Assembly (NCBI RefSeq): GCF_963855985.1
Contig: NC_087099.1
Span: 10,508,001 to 10,572,000, forward strand
Direction: 5' to 3'
Length of the DNA: 64,000 bases
Origin: Ostrinia nubilalis
Lineage: Eukaryota > Arthropoda > Insecta > Lepidoptera > Crambidae
A program made the position numbers and the translations under genes. Under the pieces are notes generated by a model. The model saw nothing but the letters and a program-made list of their open reading frames with translations, made no database searches and was not told the DNA's origin. Positions 1 to 9,463 of the stretch are shown here, one piece after another; within the stretch, counting starts at the first letter, position 1; each line of letters opens with the position of its first letter.

Positions 1-3000
1 AATTTTAGTTTTGAGATAATGAAACCCTTTGACTTCATTAGGGTAACTTGTAGTCGTTCAAAGAGGTGTGCCTGATACCAGTTATATTTTAAAACTCCAG
101 TTATTCTATTTAAAATATGTACCTGAAAACAGAAAAAAGCTTTGAGTACCTAAGCACTTAAAGTTCGCGATAAATCAACCATACACATAACAAAAACATT
201 GGCCGGTGAAAGAAAACAAAACCATCGAATGTCGATAAACAAATACATTAAAAATAAAAGAATTCTACTAAATAACAAAATACTGTTAAAAATCTAATAT
301 CCAAATGTCTCAGTGTAATAGCTCCGAGCCACAAATCACCCGCTCACATTACTCATAGTGCCTTTCAACATATATTATTCTATCCTAGTTTTGCGGGAAC
401 AGATTTCTAATTATATTTTCGAAGCTACACTAGATATAGGGCCCCAGTGAATTGACTAGCCGTTTAATAAAGTGGGGAAGCGAGAAAAAATATATAGACA
501 GAGAAAGAAACAAGAAGCAGTGAAGGAGCGCCATGATTTATGTGATGCACATTTGGGCCCAACAGCGCCAAATAAAAAGTTATTCCGTGGTAAGGTTACG
601 ATATTAATGTTGTTTCGTTGGGCTTAAGCGATATCTTTCTTTTTAAATAATTATTTATATTTACATAAACATCCACAGTCAATATGTTGTGGTGTTAAAA
701 GTTGTGGGCTTTTATTTTGGTGCACATTAAGCTTTGAGATTTGATGAATATGTACTCAAAAATAATATTAAAACAATAACAATCAGTTTGGCACGGTTAG
801 TTCTTATAATATCAAAAATATTGAGAAAAAGAAAAGCGAAAATATAATAAAATGATATGAAAAACAGTAAAGTGATTGCTTTTTGCAAGAAATGGACGTA
901 AATCACATTTTTCTGAGCGAATTAAAAATAAATTATAAAAAAGCAGACATGTTTTTTGCGACCGTACCGCCTATCGCTATGAGTAAGTTATGGCCGCCGT
1001 AGGGTGAGTTACACCCTGCTTAGGTCACGTGGCCCGAGAGGGTGGGCTATACCCAAAAACAGCTGAGTGGGAAAGGGACAAGAGAAGTTGGGGCGGTAAG
1101 TTATCTTCGTTTCATTCAACTCACACTCGCACCGCCCGAACGTCCGTATAGATCAATAAAACTACTTTATCTCTTTTTGGCACATCCCCATCCCGTCGGC
1201 GACTTCCTGGACCGATACTGCAACTTCATGATTTTAACATTAAATACCTGCAAAATAGATTTACAGCAAAAAACACTAAATTCATTTCTGGCTACTCTAC
1301 TTGGATCCCGCGTGCTGGCTGGGTAAGAAAAAAGCTCAGTAAAAAATAAAAACAAAACAATTGACAATCTTTAGCTAAAACTCCTTGGTTTTTTGAAAAG
1401 ATTGCAAGGCAGTAATATTTCATTGTGTACCTGTAAGAAAAAAAAAGACTAAAAAGAAAAGAAATGCCCTTGCCATTTTTTCTGTAATTAAAAAAATAAT
1501 AGTATCAATAACAAAAGAGCGTCACGCAAAGTCTTGCATAACGTGACGAATTTTAAAAAAGGAACGGTCGGATGTTTCAAAAACGTCAATGGTGTTCTTT
1601 TGTTTCGCAATGGGTGTTCCGTTAACGCAATTGTCGTTCGTTTTTTACGTTCCCTGAGCGTTTTATCCGTGTTTACAAAGGTAATGGCCATAAAATATTA
1701 TTACCGGGCTATTAGGAGCCACAGGTAGGTAGGTCGTCTGCTAGTTCATTGCCGCGATAGCGGTAGTAAGTAATTGACGATGTTAATTTGTCGTTTAAAG
1801 TGGACCGTGCTTGGGTCGTACGTGATTTAGCCGCAGTGATAGTCTTGTGTTTTTGCCACGTTTTTGCTAGTGAAAGATAAAATATTTTTTTATTATTTTT
1901 TTAATTTTTCATAAGTTTTGTGACCACGATATAAAGCCTTAACACAGTTTCGAAATTAGATCTTAGATCAAGCTGTAATTTCTAAAATGTAATCAGTTTA
2001 ATTGTGAAAATTACTCATTAATTGAGTAAGGAGTAAGTAAAGCCTGAGGTTCAGACATAAAAACAGGTAATGATCTACTTATACTTTTCTTTCAAATTTT
2101 AAAAATAATGTTCATGCCTCTAAGAGGTAATTTTCTCAAAAATCCACTACATTATTTAAGACGGCCGTATTTCAGTGACGCGGGCATATTTCGCGGTGGT
2201 TTGTCTTCTAATAAAGTAATTACTCTGGAACTCTGCCTCCGTTCGAAACGCCGCAGAGTACTGTTGGCAAAAAAGGAAATTTAAGAAAAAAATACTAATA
2301 TTATAAGTCACTGAGACATAACGGGAACCAGTCTTGTAGAGATGTTTCTAATATACATATGTATAAACAACGCCATAGTTTAAATCATATCAATACAAAA
2401 ATATTTAATCAATTTTGACGACTATTTTGGCACTTAATATGAACGTCAAAGATTAAAAAAAAGGTAGCCCTTAGGGAGCACTTTACATGTCTCCTAATCA
2501 TTTGGGCCCTACTAGCCCAAGACTAACTAGTAATCTTTTGAAATAATAGTTGCTTATTTTTTTTAAAGTAGAGTACTTTCGTTACACAACTCCCATTTGT
2601 GTACGTGTAATGTAAAACTTGCCTTAGAGTTACACAAGCATTTTCTTCTATTAATTCCAATTTTATTTATCAAAAAATTAATCATTTATCTAAGATCAAC
2701 AAACGCATCTCTATAAAGCCATACTTTATTTTTTCTAATTAATATTTCCAATAGCTTTTAAAATAAACCTCAACATCTATTCCCTAATTTATGCCCAATT
2801 AAGTAAGTTGAAAAGTGAAAACAAAGTTACTCTATTAGGGCCAGCTGTGGGCCCCGATTGACGGGCTTCAATTTCAGTGTCGATCGATAGAGCTTTTAAC
2901 GATTACTTTGTGTTTGTGCCGAATTGTATAATGTATTTGAATTTGGAAATGTTATGTTTTCTACCACTACAATTAATTTAATTTTTTGTAACGTTACATA

Positions 3001-3004
3001 CTTA
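1..3004. other. AT-rich DNA, no gene seen
   Basis: No open frame here exceeds 100 codons and none resembles a known protein. A slightly GC-richer patch lies at about 955-1050, and simple A/T runs are scattered throughout. I see no long inverted or tandem repeat. It reads as ordinary intergenic or intronic DNA. Confidence 0.6.
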
Positions 3005-3034
3005 AAGAAAAGAAAGAAAGAAAGAAAGAAAAAA
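3005..3034 (-). repeat. (TTTC)n 3' terminal microsatellite of the LINE
   Basis: On the plus strand this is a run of AAAG/GAAA units directly abutting the 3' UTR, whose last bases (minus strand) include AATAAACAT. Such short-unit tails are the usual 3' end of CR1/L2-type LINEs, which reverse-transcribe from a reiterated terminus. It fixes the 3' boundary of the element. Confidence 0.85.
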
Positions 3035-3368
3035 TGTTTATTTGGCACCAAATTACATGCACTTAAAACCTACACAATATTTAACTTATTCTAATACAAA
3101 ACAAAAAATATATACAACTTAAAAAAATAATTATAATTTTGGTACCAAATTGGGCTCCGCTCAGTAAAGGCAGTGACGGCGCAGAGCTCGTCACGGCGAC
3201 TGGTATTCTGCGGAGTCCATTTGCAGAGGAAAAGAAGGCGCATAGCCTCAGCACACAGACAGCCGACGCATACTTATAGATTATGTGTGACTCAATTACA
3301 CTGGCCTTCCCGCAACTTCGCCCGCGTATAACATACAGTAGGGGGCAGAATGTTAAGTACCGGTATTC

Positions 3369-6300
3369 TTACTTCAGCTTTTGCAAGTTTAATAAATATT
3401 TCTTGTATTTTACACGGAAAGTAAAAACTGTTGCAGAATTTCTAATAGGTGGGGGAATATTGTTCCAGCACTTTGTTGCAGAGTATCGGAAACTACCCCG
3501 GAATGCAGCGGTTTTGTGTGTGGGGTACGTGAGACGATCGGCAACTCGTGAGTTTCGCTGGGTGAAAGTTAGCTTGTCAAAGAGATATGATGGATTCCGG
3601 CTCCTGATGATACCAAATAGCAAACCCGCGAAATGCACTGCACGCCGCGACTCCATATTCATTAGATCACTCTTGTTTAGATACGGAGTTACGTGAGCCC
3701 TACGGGGAATCGGGAAACAAAACCTTGCGCAGGAGTTTTGGACTCGTTGGATGAGATTCTTGGTTCGACCTAGAAGGCATCCGCTGATCGCTGTATCTGC
3801 ATAGTTCAGCTTGGATAATATTAATGACTCGCACAGATTAATTCTAAGTTCAACATTCAGGTATTGCCTTATCTGATAAAGCACTTTCAATCGATAGTAG
3901 CACTGTTTGACAATGTTGACTATGTGGCTTTCGAACTTTAAATGACTATCAAATAGGACACCCAGATTCCGAGCTTCGTTGACCTGTTCAATTCGGTTAT
4001 CACTGATTTCGATTTCCGGCTTGCTAAGGGTGATTTGCTTAGTTTGTGTTTTTGTTCCTAAGATCATAAACTTTGTCTTTGATGGATTCAAAACAAGACC
4101 GTTCGTCTTCGACCATACCGCAATCTCTCTAAGATCCTGGTTTATCTCATCTTTAGCTATCTCTGTTTCGCCGGGCTTGAAAGATTTATAAATTTGTAGA
4201 TCGTCAGCATAGAGATGGTGCCTGCAATTTTGAATACAGTTAGGCAAATCAGCAGTATAGAGGATAAAAAGAATAGGACCAAGTATAGACCCCTGCGGAA
4301 TCCCCTGCAGAACCGGGCGCGTCGCAGAGCATCTCTTAGTGCCATCAGACAAAACAACCTCCACCTTTTGCGAGCGATTTGACAGATAACTAGAAAACCA
4401 ACTCACTGTATCTTTACTAAAACCATAATACATCAGTTTAGCCAAAAGCAACGAAATATTCAATGTGTCAAACGCGCGGGAATAATCAAGTAATACCAGG
4501 ATTGATCCCTCTCCCACATCCTGCCCTGCAAGTATGTCATCAATCACATCAAGGAGTGCAGTCGCCGCACCCCTGCCCGGCCTGAAACCTGACTGTTTAT
4601 GTGGCAATATGTTATTTTTACTGAGGTATTCCGTCATTTGCATACATACCACTTTTTCAGCAACCTTAGACAGCAGAGGTAGAATACTTATAGGACGCAG
4701 ATCTTTTAGTTCCGTAGGATGGTTGACCTTAGGTATAGGTTTGATGATAGATTCCTTCCACCTTTCGGGAAAAACGCCAGTCCCAATAGACATGTTAACT
4801 ATGGTCGTGATTACACCCAGGGTGCGGGGAAGAGTCAGCATGATCATATTCAAAGAGATGCCATCTACACCCTGCGCATTCGTAGTAATGTTTTTAATTA
4901 TCTTAAGGACGGTTGCCTCGTCCACGGTTTGCAAGTCAAAAGTTGAACCATTGAAACGATGTAGGCTAAAGTAAGTCAATTGTGACATGTTGATAGCGTT
5001 CCCGCCGGGAATATTGAGGAAGTGATCATTAATGAGGTCAGGATTTAACAAATGTAAAGGTAAATCTGTATGTTTCGTTTTGAAATCAATTACATTTTGC
5101 TTTAGATTCTTCCAAAGGACACGAGGATTTTTAACATTTCTATTAATAGAGTGCCCGAAAAATGCTTTTTTCTCGTTGTGGATTGCCACACTAACCGTTC
5201 TTCTCAGATCCCTGTAATACTCAACGTGACACTCGAGCCCTGTACGTCGACTTCTAGCGTGCGCCTCATCCCTAAGTTTCATCATCTCCTTAATGGTGTC
5301 AGTTATCCATGGATAGCTCTGTCGTTTAACGAATGATGTCTTCACCGGTGCATGTCTATCAAAAAGATCCATAACTAACGCATTGAAAGCCATAAGTGTA
5401 TCATTCACATTGTGACAAAGCGCACCCTCCCAGTCTACACCATTAACGTCGGCATCAAAAAGCTCCAAATCGATATGTTTCAGAGGTCTATAACTTATCC
5501 AATGAGGTGGCGGTCTTGCCTTTTTAATGTTTAGCTCAAACGAAACAAAAGCATGGCCACTGAGGTCGGGTATCCAATCAACTATCAGATTACTCACTTT
5601 TGTGCTACTGCATACCAAGTCCAGAAGCGTTTCGGAATGATCGGTAAAGTGTGTCGGTTCTGTCACATATTGATTGAGACTCAAACAATGTAAAAACTCC
5701 TGCAACCTTTTAGACTTCGTCTCTTCTGCCTTAAGCAAATCAACATTGAAGTCACCTAGTATGACAATGTGGTCATATGCTGAAAATGAGTTCACTGATT
5801 CCGTCAGCGCATCCAGAAACGTATCTATGCATAACCACGGCGGACGATACGCAGTCCCTACAACGACCTTAAGACCATTTAGCTTAACACTAAGCCACAT
5901 TTGTTCAACTGATTGCGAAAGCGGATAATCAAGAAAACGCGCGTAAATTCCATCCCTCAGATAGAAGCCCACACCACCGCCGCGCGAGCGCTCGCCAGGC
6001 GGGCGCGGCACGTGCCTCAGCCTGTAGCCCGGCGGTGCAGGTGCGCGCGCTTCTTCGCCCGCCCGCAGCCAGGTCTCATTGATTGCCAGAATATCTACCT
6101 CGTGGCGCTGCACAGCAACAAGAAACTCATCATGACGAGTACTCAAAGAGCCGGGGTTCAGCAGGCCCAATGAAAGATTCTTTCGTTTCACAAATTGTAT
6201 TGTGAAGGTGTGTGACACCTGAATGTATCTACAGTTTACCAAAACCCGCCTCAGCATAGTCACGTGCCGCAAACCAAGATGATAAATCAAAGAGCAATAT

Positions 6301-6773
6301 AACAGTATCTTCAAAAGGCATTCAAATTTCCAACGAGCAAAATCTGAAGCAAGCACACCCAGTGAATATAGCACATTAACATTTGACGCGCCAAAAGCAA
6401 AGCGGGTAAAACCTACCAAAACATCGGTCCATATAGTTATATAAAAATATTGCAATAACCACAACACAGAGATCAAGAACTCGGCACAAAGTATACAAGT
6501 TTGGACTGTGCCGACAGCCAAGATACAATTACAATAACCAAAATTATTAAAAGCTATTTCGAACAGATTATTATTACTACAACTAACAACCCGTTTCATA
6601 AATACCGACACAGCGCAATGCAATTGATGAAAACATGAGTATTTAGTACTTATATAATAACAACTAAAGAACAAAACAAATGATAATATTAACGTTAATG
6701 GATCATCACCCACGGGTAAAATACACCAGTCACTTATGAGTTTAAGAGTTAGCACCAACAGTGTCAATGCCAA
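3369..6773 (-). CDS. LINE ORF2: endonuclease / reverse transcriptase, 1134 aa open frame
   Basis: This enzyme nicks target DNA and copies the element RNA at the nick. Residues about 198-415 form the apurinic-like endonuclease: LNPGSL near 204, INETW 231-235 (Glu233), GDFN 340-343, and a terminal SGH near 405-407 where SDH is usual. Residues about 672-915 form the reverse transcriptase: DLRPIS near 691, SGFRPGRG from 728, motif A LLDYSRAFD (Asp763), QGIPQGSILGP from 823, and the catalytic YADD at 855-858. The C-terminus has the CR1/L2-type CWNNIPPPIR near 1102. The frame is uninterrupted. The listed start (ATG at 6773) overlaps the end of ORF1 by about 11 codons. Residues 1-172 are hydrophobic and Cys-rich with no known domain and may be an open inter-ORF spacer, so Met173 (ATG at 6257) is an equally plausible start. 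Confidence 0.93.
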   Translation of the reverse strand: MALTLLVLTLKLISDWCILPVGDDPLTLILSFVLFFSCYYISTKYSCFHQLHCAVSVFMKRVVSCSNNNLFEIAFNNFGYCNCILAVGTVQTCILCAEFLISVLWLLQYFYITIWTDVLVGFTRFAFGASNVNVLYSLGVLASDFARWKFECLLKILLYCSLIYHLGLRHVTMLRRVLVNCRYIQVSHTFTIQFVKRKNLSLGLLNPGSLSTRHDEFLVAVQRHEVDILAINETWLRAGEEARAPAPPGYRLRHVPRPPGERSRGGGVGFYLRDGIYARFLDYPLSQSVEQMWLSVKLNGLKVVVGTAYRPPWLCIDTFLDALTESVNSFSAYDHIVILGDFNVDLLKAEETKSKRLQEFLHCLSLNQYVTEPTHFTDHSETLLDLVCSSTKVSNLIVDWIPDLSGHAFVSFELNIKKARPPPHWISYRPLKHIDLELFDADVNGVDWEGALCHNVNDTLMAFNALVMDLFDRHAPVKTSFVKRQSYPWITDTIKEMMKLRDEAHARSRRTGLECHVEYYRDLRRTVSVAIHNEKKAFFGHSINRNVKNPRVLWKNLKQNVIDFKTKHTDLPLHLLNPDLINDHFLNIPGGNAINMSQLTYFSLHRFNGSTFDLQTVDEATVLKIIKNITTNAQGVDGISLNMIMLTLPRTLGVITTIVNMSIGTGVFPERWKESIIKPIPKVNHPTELKDLRPISILPLLSKVAEKVVCMQMTEYLSKNNILPHKQSGFRPGRGAATALLDVIDDILAGQDVGEGSILVLLDYSRAFDTLNISLLLAKLMYYGFSKDTVSWFSSYLSNRSQKVEVVLSDGTKRCSATRPVLQGIPQGSILGPILFILYTADLPNCIQNCRHHLYADDLQIYKSFKPGETEIAKDEINQDLREIAVWSKTNGLVLNPSKTKFMILGTKTQTKQITLSKPEIEISDNRIEQVNEARNLGVLFDSHLKFESHIVNIVKQCYYRLKVLYQIRQYLNVELRINLCESLILSKLNYADTAISGCLLGRTKNLIQRVQNSCARFCFPIPRRAHVTPYLNKSDLMNMESRRAVHFAGLLFGIIRSRNPSYLFDKLTFTQRNSRVADRLTYPTHKTAAFRGSFRYSATKCWNNIPPPIRNSATVFTFRVKYKKYLLNLQKLK

Positions 6774-7062
6774 AAACCTTCGCTATATCTGAGTCCGATC
6801 GAATGCGATAACTAGGTGCTCCCTGTTCTCGTCGCACGAATATTCGTCCCCCTCTAGTCCATACATACTTCCAGTTACGACGCTTAGACAACTCACGTGT
6901 TTTCTGGAATAGCTGCCGATTAAGTAGCGTAAGGCGCTCATTTATATAGTAAGGGCGGGGTGGGCCCGGCACAGACATGCCCTCCGTAGTGAGGCCGCGC
7001 CGCACCCCGGTATTACTTAGTAATATAATTTGGTGTGGAGTTGTTTTATGTTGAATTGGCAC
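6742..7062 (-). pseudogene. LINE ORF1 C-terminal fragment (FP25K-like domain), 5'-truncated
   Basis: About 106 codons end at a TAA at 6742-6744. The C-terminal 65 residues match the C-terminal domain shared by baculovirus FP25K and many insect LINE ORF1 proteins: YYINERLT, then NRQLF, then KYVWTRGGRIFVRRE, then a Ser-Asp-x-Asp-like stretch. In LINEs this protein is thought to bind nucleic acid and act as the RNP partner of ORF2. The frame begins at a GTG with no good ATG upstream; it stays open to about 7116 without recognisable domain content, so the N-terminal part of ORF1 was lost when the insertion was 5'-truncated. Its 3' end overlaps the ORF2 frame in another phase. Confidence 0.8.
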
Positions 7063-7119
7063 TTGAATATCTATGTAGAGTGACGACTGACGAATTTTCT
7101 CAATGAATTTTGAACCTTA

Positions 7120-8828
7120 GAGGATTTGCTCAATGAATTTTCAACATTATTCTTGAAGAAATGAGGTTCAAAATCTATTAGGTCCTAGTAGTTAACTTTA
7201 AAGATTTATACATATTTTATTTCCATTGCATTCTGAAAACTTTATTCTTACTAGACTAAATAACCTTTATGATTCATCTACATGCTTTAGATTCAGGTGT
7301 AATCGATCTGATTTTGAAGTGTATTTTCACAAAATGTTTCCGGTACATTTTCTTTTAAAATCCGATTTCCACGCAAGTAGGGTCACAGTATACCACTAGT
7401 TCAGAACTTTCTTTAGATACATGTGTCTTCGATCCACGGCATATTTTTAGGCCCGCCCACTCGTCGCTTCTCTAATGAACCACGTGAAAATGTATAAATC
7501 TACTGCTATCAGTGGTTTCGTGTGACTCCACGATATGACACATTTATGTTTGACATCTTTAATTGAGGTCAATGACTTACAGTTTTATTAATCGATGCTT
7601 AGAAAATTAAATTAGTTTTTACTGAAATACTTTCAGTATTAGGTTTCTGTTTTGAAGGCAACTTAAGTATCTAACAACTCTGATTGTAAGAAGAATAACT
7701 ACAGAAACACTAAGCTCGCTATATTTATTATCAGTTTCATAAGCCAGAAGGACGAAAATGTATTGAGCAAATTCTTAGGCAGCTGTAGATAAAATGAAAA
7801 TCATAAAGAATTTTAGAAATCACTGCCTAAAACGCAATTGATAAACGCTTACTTTTATCGACTTTACAAAACCCAATCAAAACAAGCTTAGTGTGTCCTA
7901 CCCTTAAGTCTCGATTCGTGACAAAACTGAAAACATCCCTAAACATATGTTAGTTAACCTCCCCACAATCAGGGGAAAGCGAGATTGCGTCGTAGAAGCG
8001 CTTTATATGAATTTAGTTGGGGTATCTTAAGGAAAACTGTTCAGCAGATATTTATTGATGTTAGCTGCTTTCTTGTGACTCTATTCATTGCATACTTTTC
8101 CGGTAACACGTACATTCATCTTCTATTAAGCATAGATTTAAAGTCTTGTCTTTAACAAACGATTAATGTATTTATCTATACTTCAATAGACTCTGATACT
8201 TACTCGTACAGAGCTGTTCGCATTATAAAAGAGTAAGCGATACCTACGTTTTGTATGAGCTGGAGGAATGTCGACAATGTAGAGATGGTACGCTAACCTT
8301 CGTCTGGTTCCCCGGTGATGAAAAGGAGCTGGTGGAATTAAAATACAAATTTTCTCTTTTTAGTCATTGTACTGAATGTCATTGAAAATATTGTGTAATG
8401 TCATTGTCAGTGTAACAGTCGAAAACAAATGTTATTCAATTATCTTTAAAGCACTCTACTAGAAAATAATTAGGTAATTAATTACCTGCTGCTCATTCCT
8501 CGTGGTCTCCAGTGTAAATTCTGAAGTTCGAAAGTTTAGTTTATGCATCAATCTCCTGTCTTTTGTATTAAGTTTACATGACATGTCAAATTCAGAACGT
8601 TCTCACGTATTTGTCAGCCATGCAACTTATAACATTTGGAAGTTGCACGTCCGCGCTGTACTCATACTTATATCTTTCGTATCAAACAAAACTTTGGTCA
8701 CGCTTAATGCCTTTACGACTGCCGGGGGTGACATAAAGAAAATGAAAAACATTTTGTATTATTCTTGTTGCGCTCTTACCCGCGTAACTTCAACGACCCT
8801 CGGTAGGGCGGCGGCACTGGCGCGACTA
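7120..8828. other. AT-rich DNA, no gene seen
   Basis: No credible coding frame or long repeat was seen. Just at the LINE 5' flank, 7090-7145 carries two imperfect copies of CTCAATGAATTTTSAAC about 40 bp apart, possibly a small local duplication. Confidence 0.5.
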
Positions 8829-8833
8829 AGAAA

Positions 8834-8965
8834 TTCTTCTTCTTCTCAGTCGGTACACTCTTGTCAGAGTGGTCGTGGTCATCATTGTGAATCACGATTC
8901 AGAGTGATGTTCCTCGTAATACGGCGCCATTCCTCGCGGACTGCAGCTTTACGGCTAAGAAATGC
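8834..8965 (-). mobile_element. SINE 3' end with (GAA)n tail, minus strand
   Basis: The plus strand starts with a TTC run (8834-8846), followed by a segment whose reverse complement contains CGACCACTCTGACAAGAGT, then CCGACTGAGAAGAAG. The same tail block, with few changes, ends the tRNA-derived SINE at 49470-49824 (CGACCACTCTGACTAGAGT, CCGACTAAGAAGAAG). I infer a 5'-truncated copy of the same or a tail-sharing family. The upper boundary is approximate. Confidence 0.55.
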
Positions 8966-9127
8966 TCTTCTTAAATCTATCATGCTAAATGCCTTTAAGT
9001 ATCAATTGGATAGTTTAAGTTTTATATCCTTCTCGTTTCATTTATATTCAATCATTGGAAGTGCTGAGAGGAATAGACGGTTAAAGTAGAAGGTGTTGCA
9101 AAAAGTTGACCTCTTCATATTGTCTTA

Positions 9128-9265
9128 AGGCTGATTTTTCAATCGTCAGATAACTTTAAACTGAAGAATAAGTTTGGGACATTGACAGTTTTAGTATGGG
9201 AAATATGTCAAAATGACAAGGTTATTGTTTAGTTAAAAGATGTCTGACGATTGAAAAATCAGCCC
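9128..9265. mobile_element. MITE with 23-bp terminal inverted repeats, TTA target duplication
   Basis: The ends are RGGCTGATTTTTCAATCGTC and its reverse complement, with TTA on both outer sides (9125-9127 and 9266-9268). No coding capacity is present. The 3-bp TTA/TAA duplication is typical of PIF/Harbinger-type insertion. The central core (9179-9211) is almost identical to the core of the MITE at 44519-44655, although the termini differ. Confidence 0.8.
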
Positions 9266-9311
9266 TTAGAAAACTAATTTATGGGGTAACTAATAATATA
9301 ATTTATGGAAA

Positions 9312-9463
9312 TGTATATGTCAACGTGAAATTGTGAACTCTGACAGTTTATAATATAACGCGTTAGATTGTAAACTAACAGTGGGTTAGGTTAGGTTAGA
9401 TTGTAATTTAACTACGTCAGATTATAATCTGACGGAATTCACAATTTTACGGTGACATATACA
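9312..9463. mobile_element. MITE-like inverted repeat, about 152 bp
   Basis: The left end begins TGTATATGTCAACGTGAAAT and the right end is its imperfect reverse complement. The arms extend about 40 bp and include an inner CAGATTATAATCTG-type palindrome near 9418-9432. The middle carries GGTTAGGTTAGGTTAG, resembling but not being a telomeric TTAGG run. It lies only about 45 bp from the previous MITE. No clear target duplication was seen. Confidence 0.6.

Larger units (their letters stand above)
3005..7060 (-). mobile_element. CR1/L2-like non-LTR retrotransposon (LINE), 5'-truncated
   Basis: This is a roughly 4.05-kb LINE on the minus strand. Reading along the minus strand it contains the C-terminal end of ORF1 (FP25K-like domain), a full ORF2 (apurinic-type endonuclease followed by reverse transcriptase), a 3' UTR of about 335 bp (3035-3368), and a terminal microsatellite of TTTC units. 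A short tandem repeat instead of poly(A) at the 3' end, and an ORF2 C-terminus with W-N-x-I-P-x-x-I-R, fit the CR1/L2/Daphne group. The 5' boundary is approximate: the ORF1 frame is open only to about 7116 and has no upstream ATG, so the copy is truncated inside ORF1. I could not identify a target-site duplication. The intact 1134-codon ORF2 suggests a fairly recent insertion. Confidence 0.93.

Noticed and set aside
3283..6173. Many plus-strand open frames of 60-146 codons across 3.3-6.2 kb
   Set aside because: They are antisense shadows of the LINE ORF2 reading frame on the minus strand and show no family features.
9384..9402. Telomere-like GGTTAGGTTAGGTTAG
   Set aside because: There are only three TTAGG-like units, placed inside a MITE-like inverted repeat; not a telomeric array.
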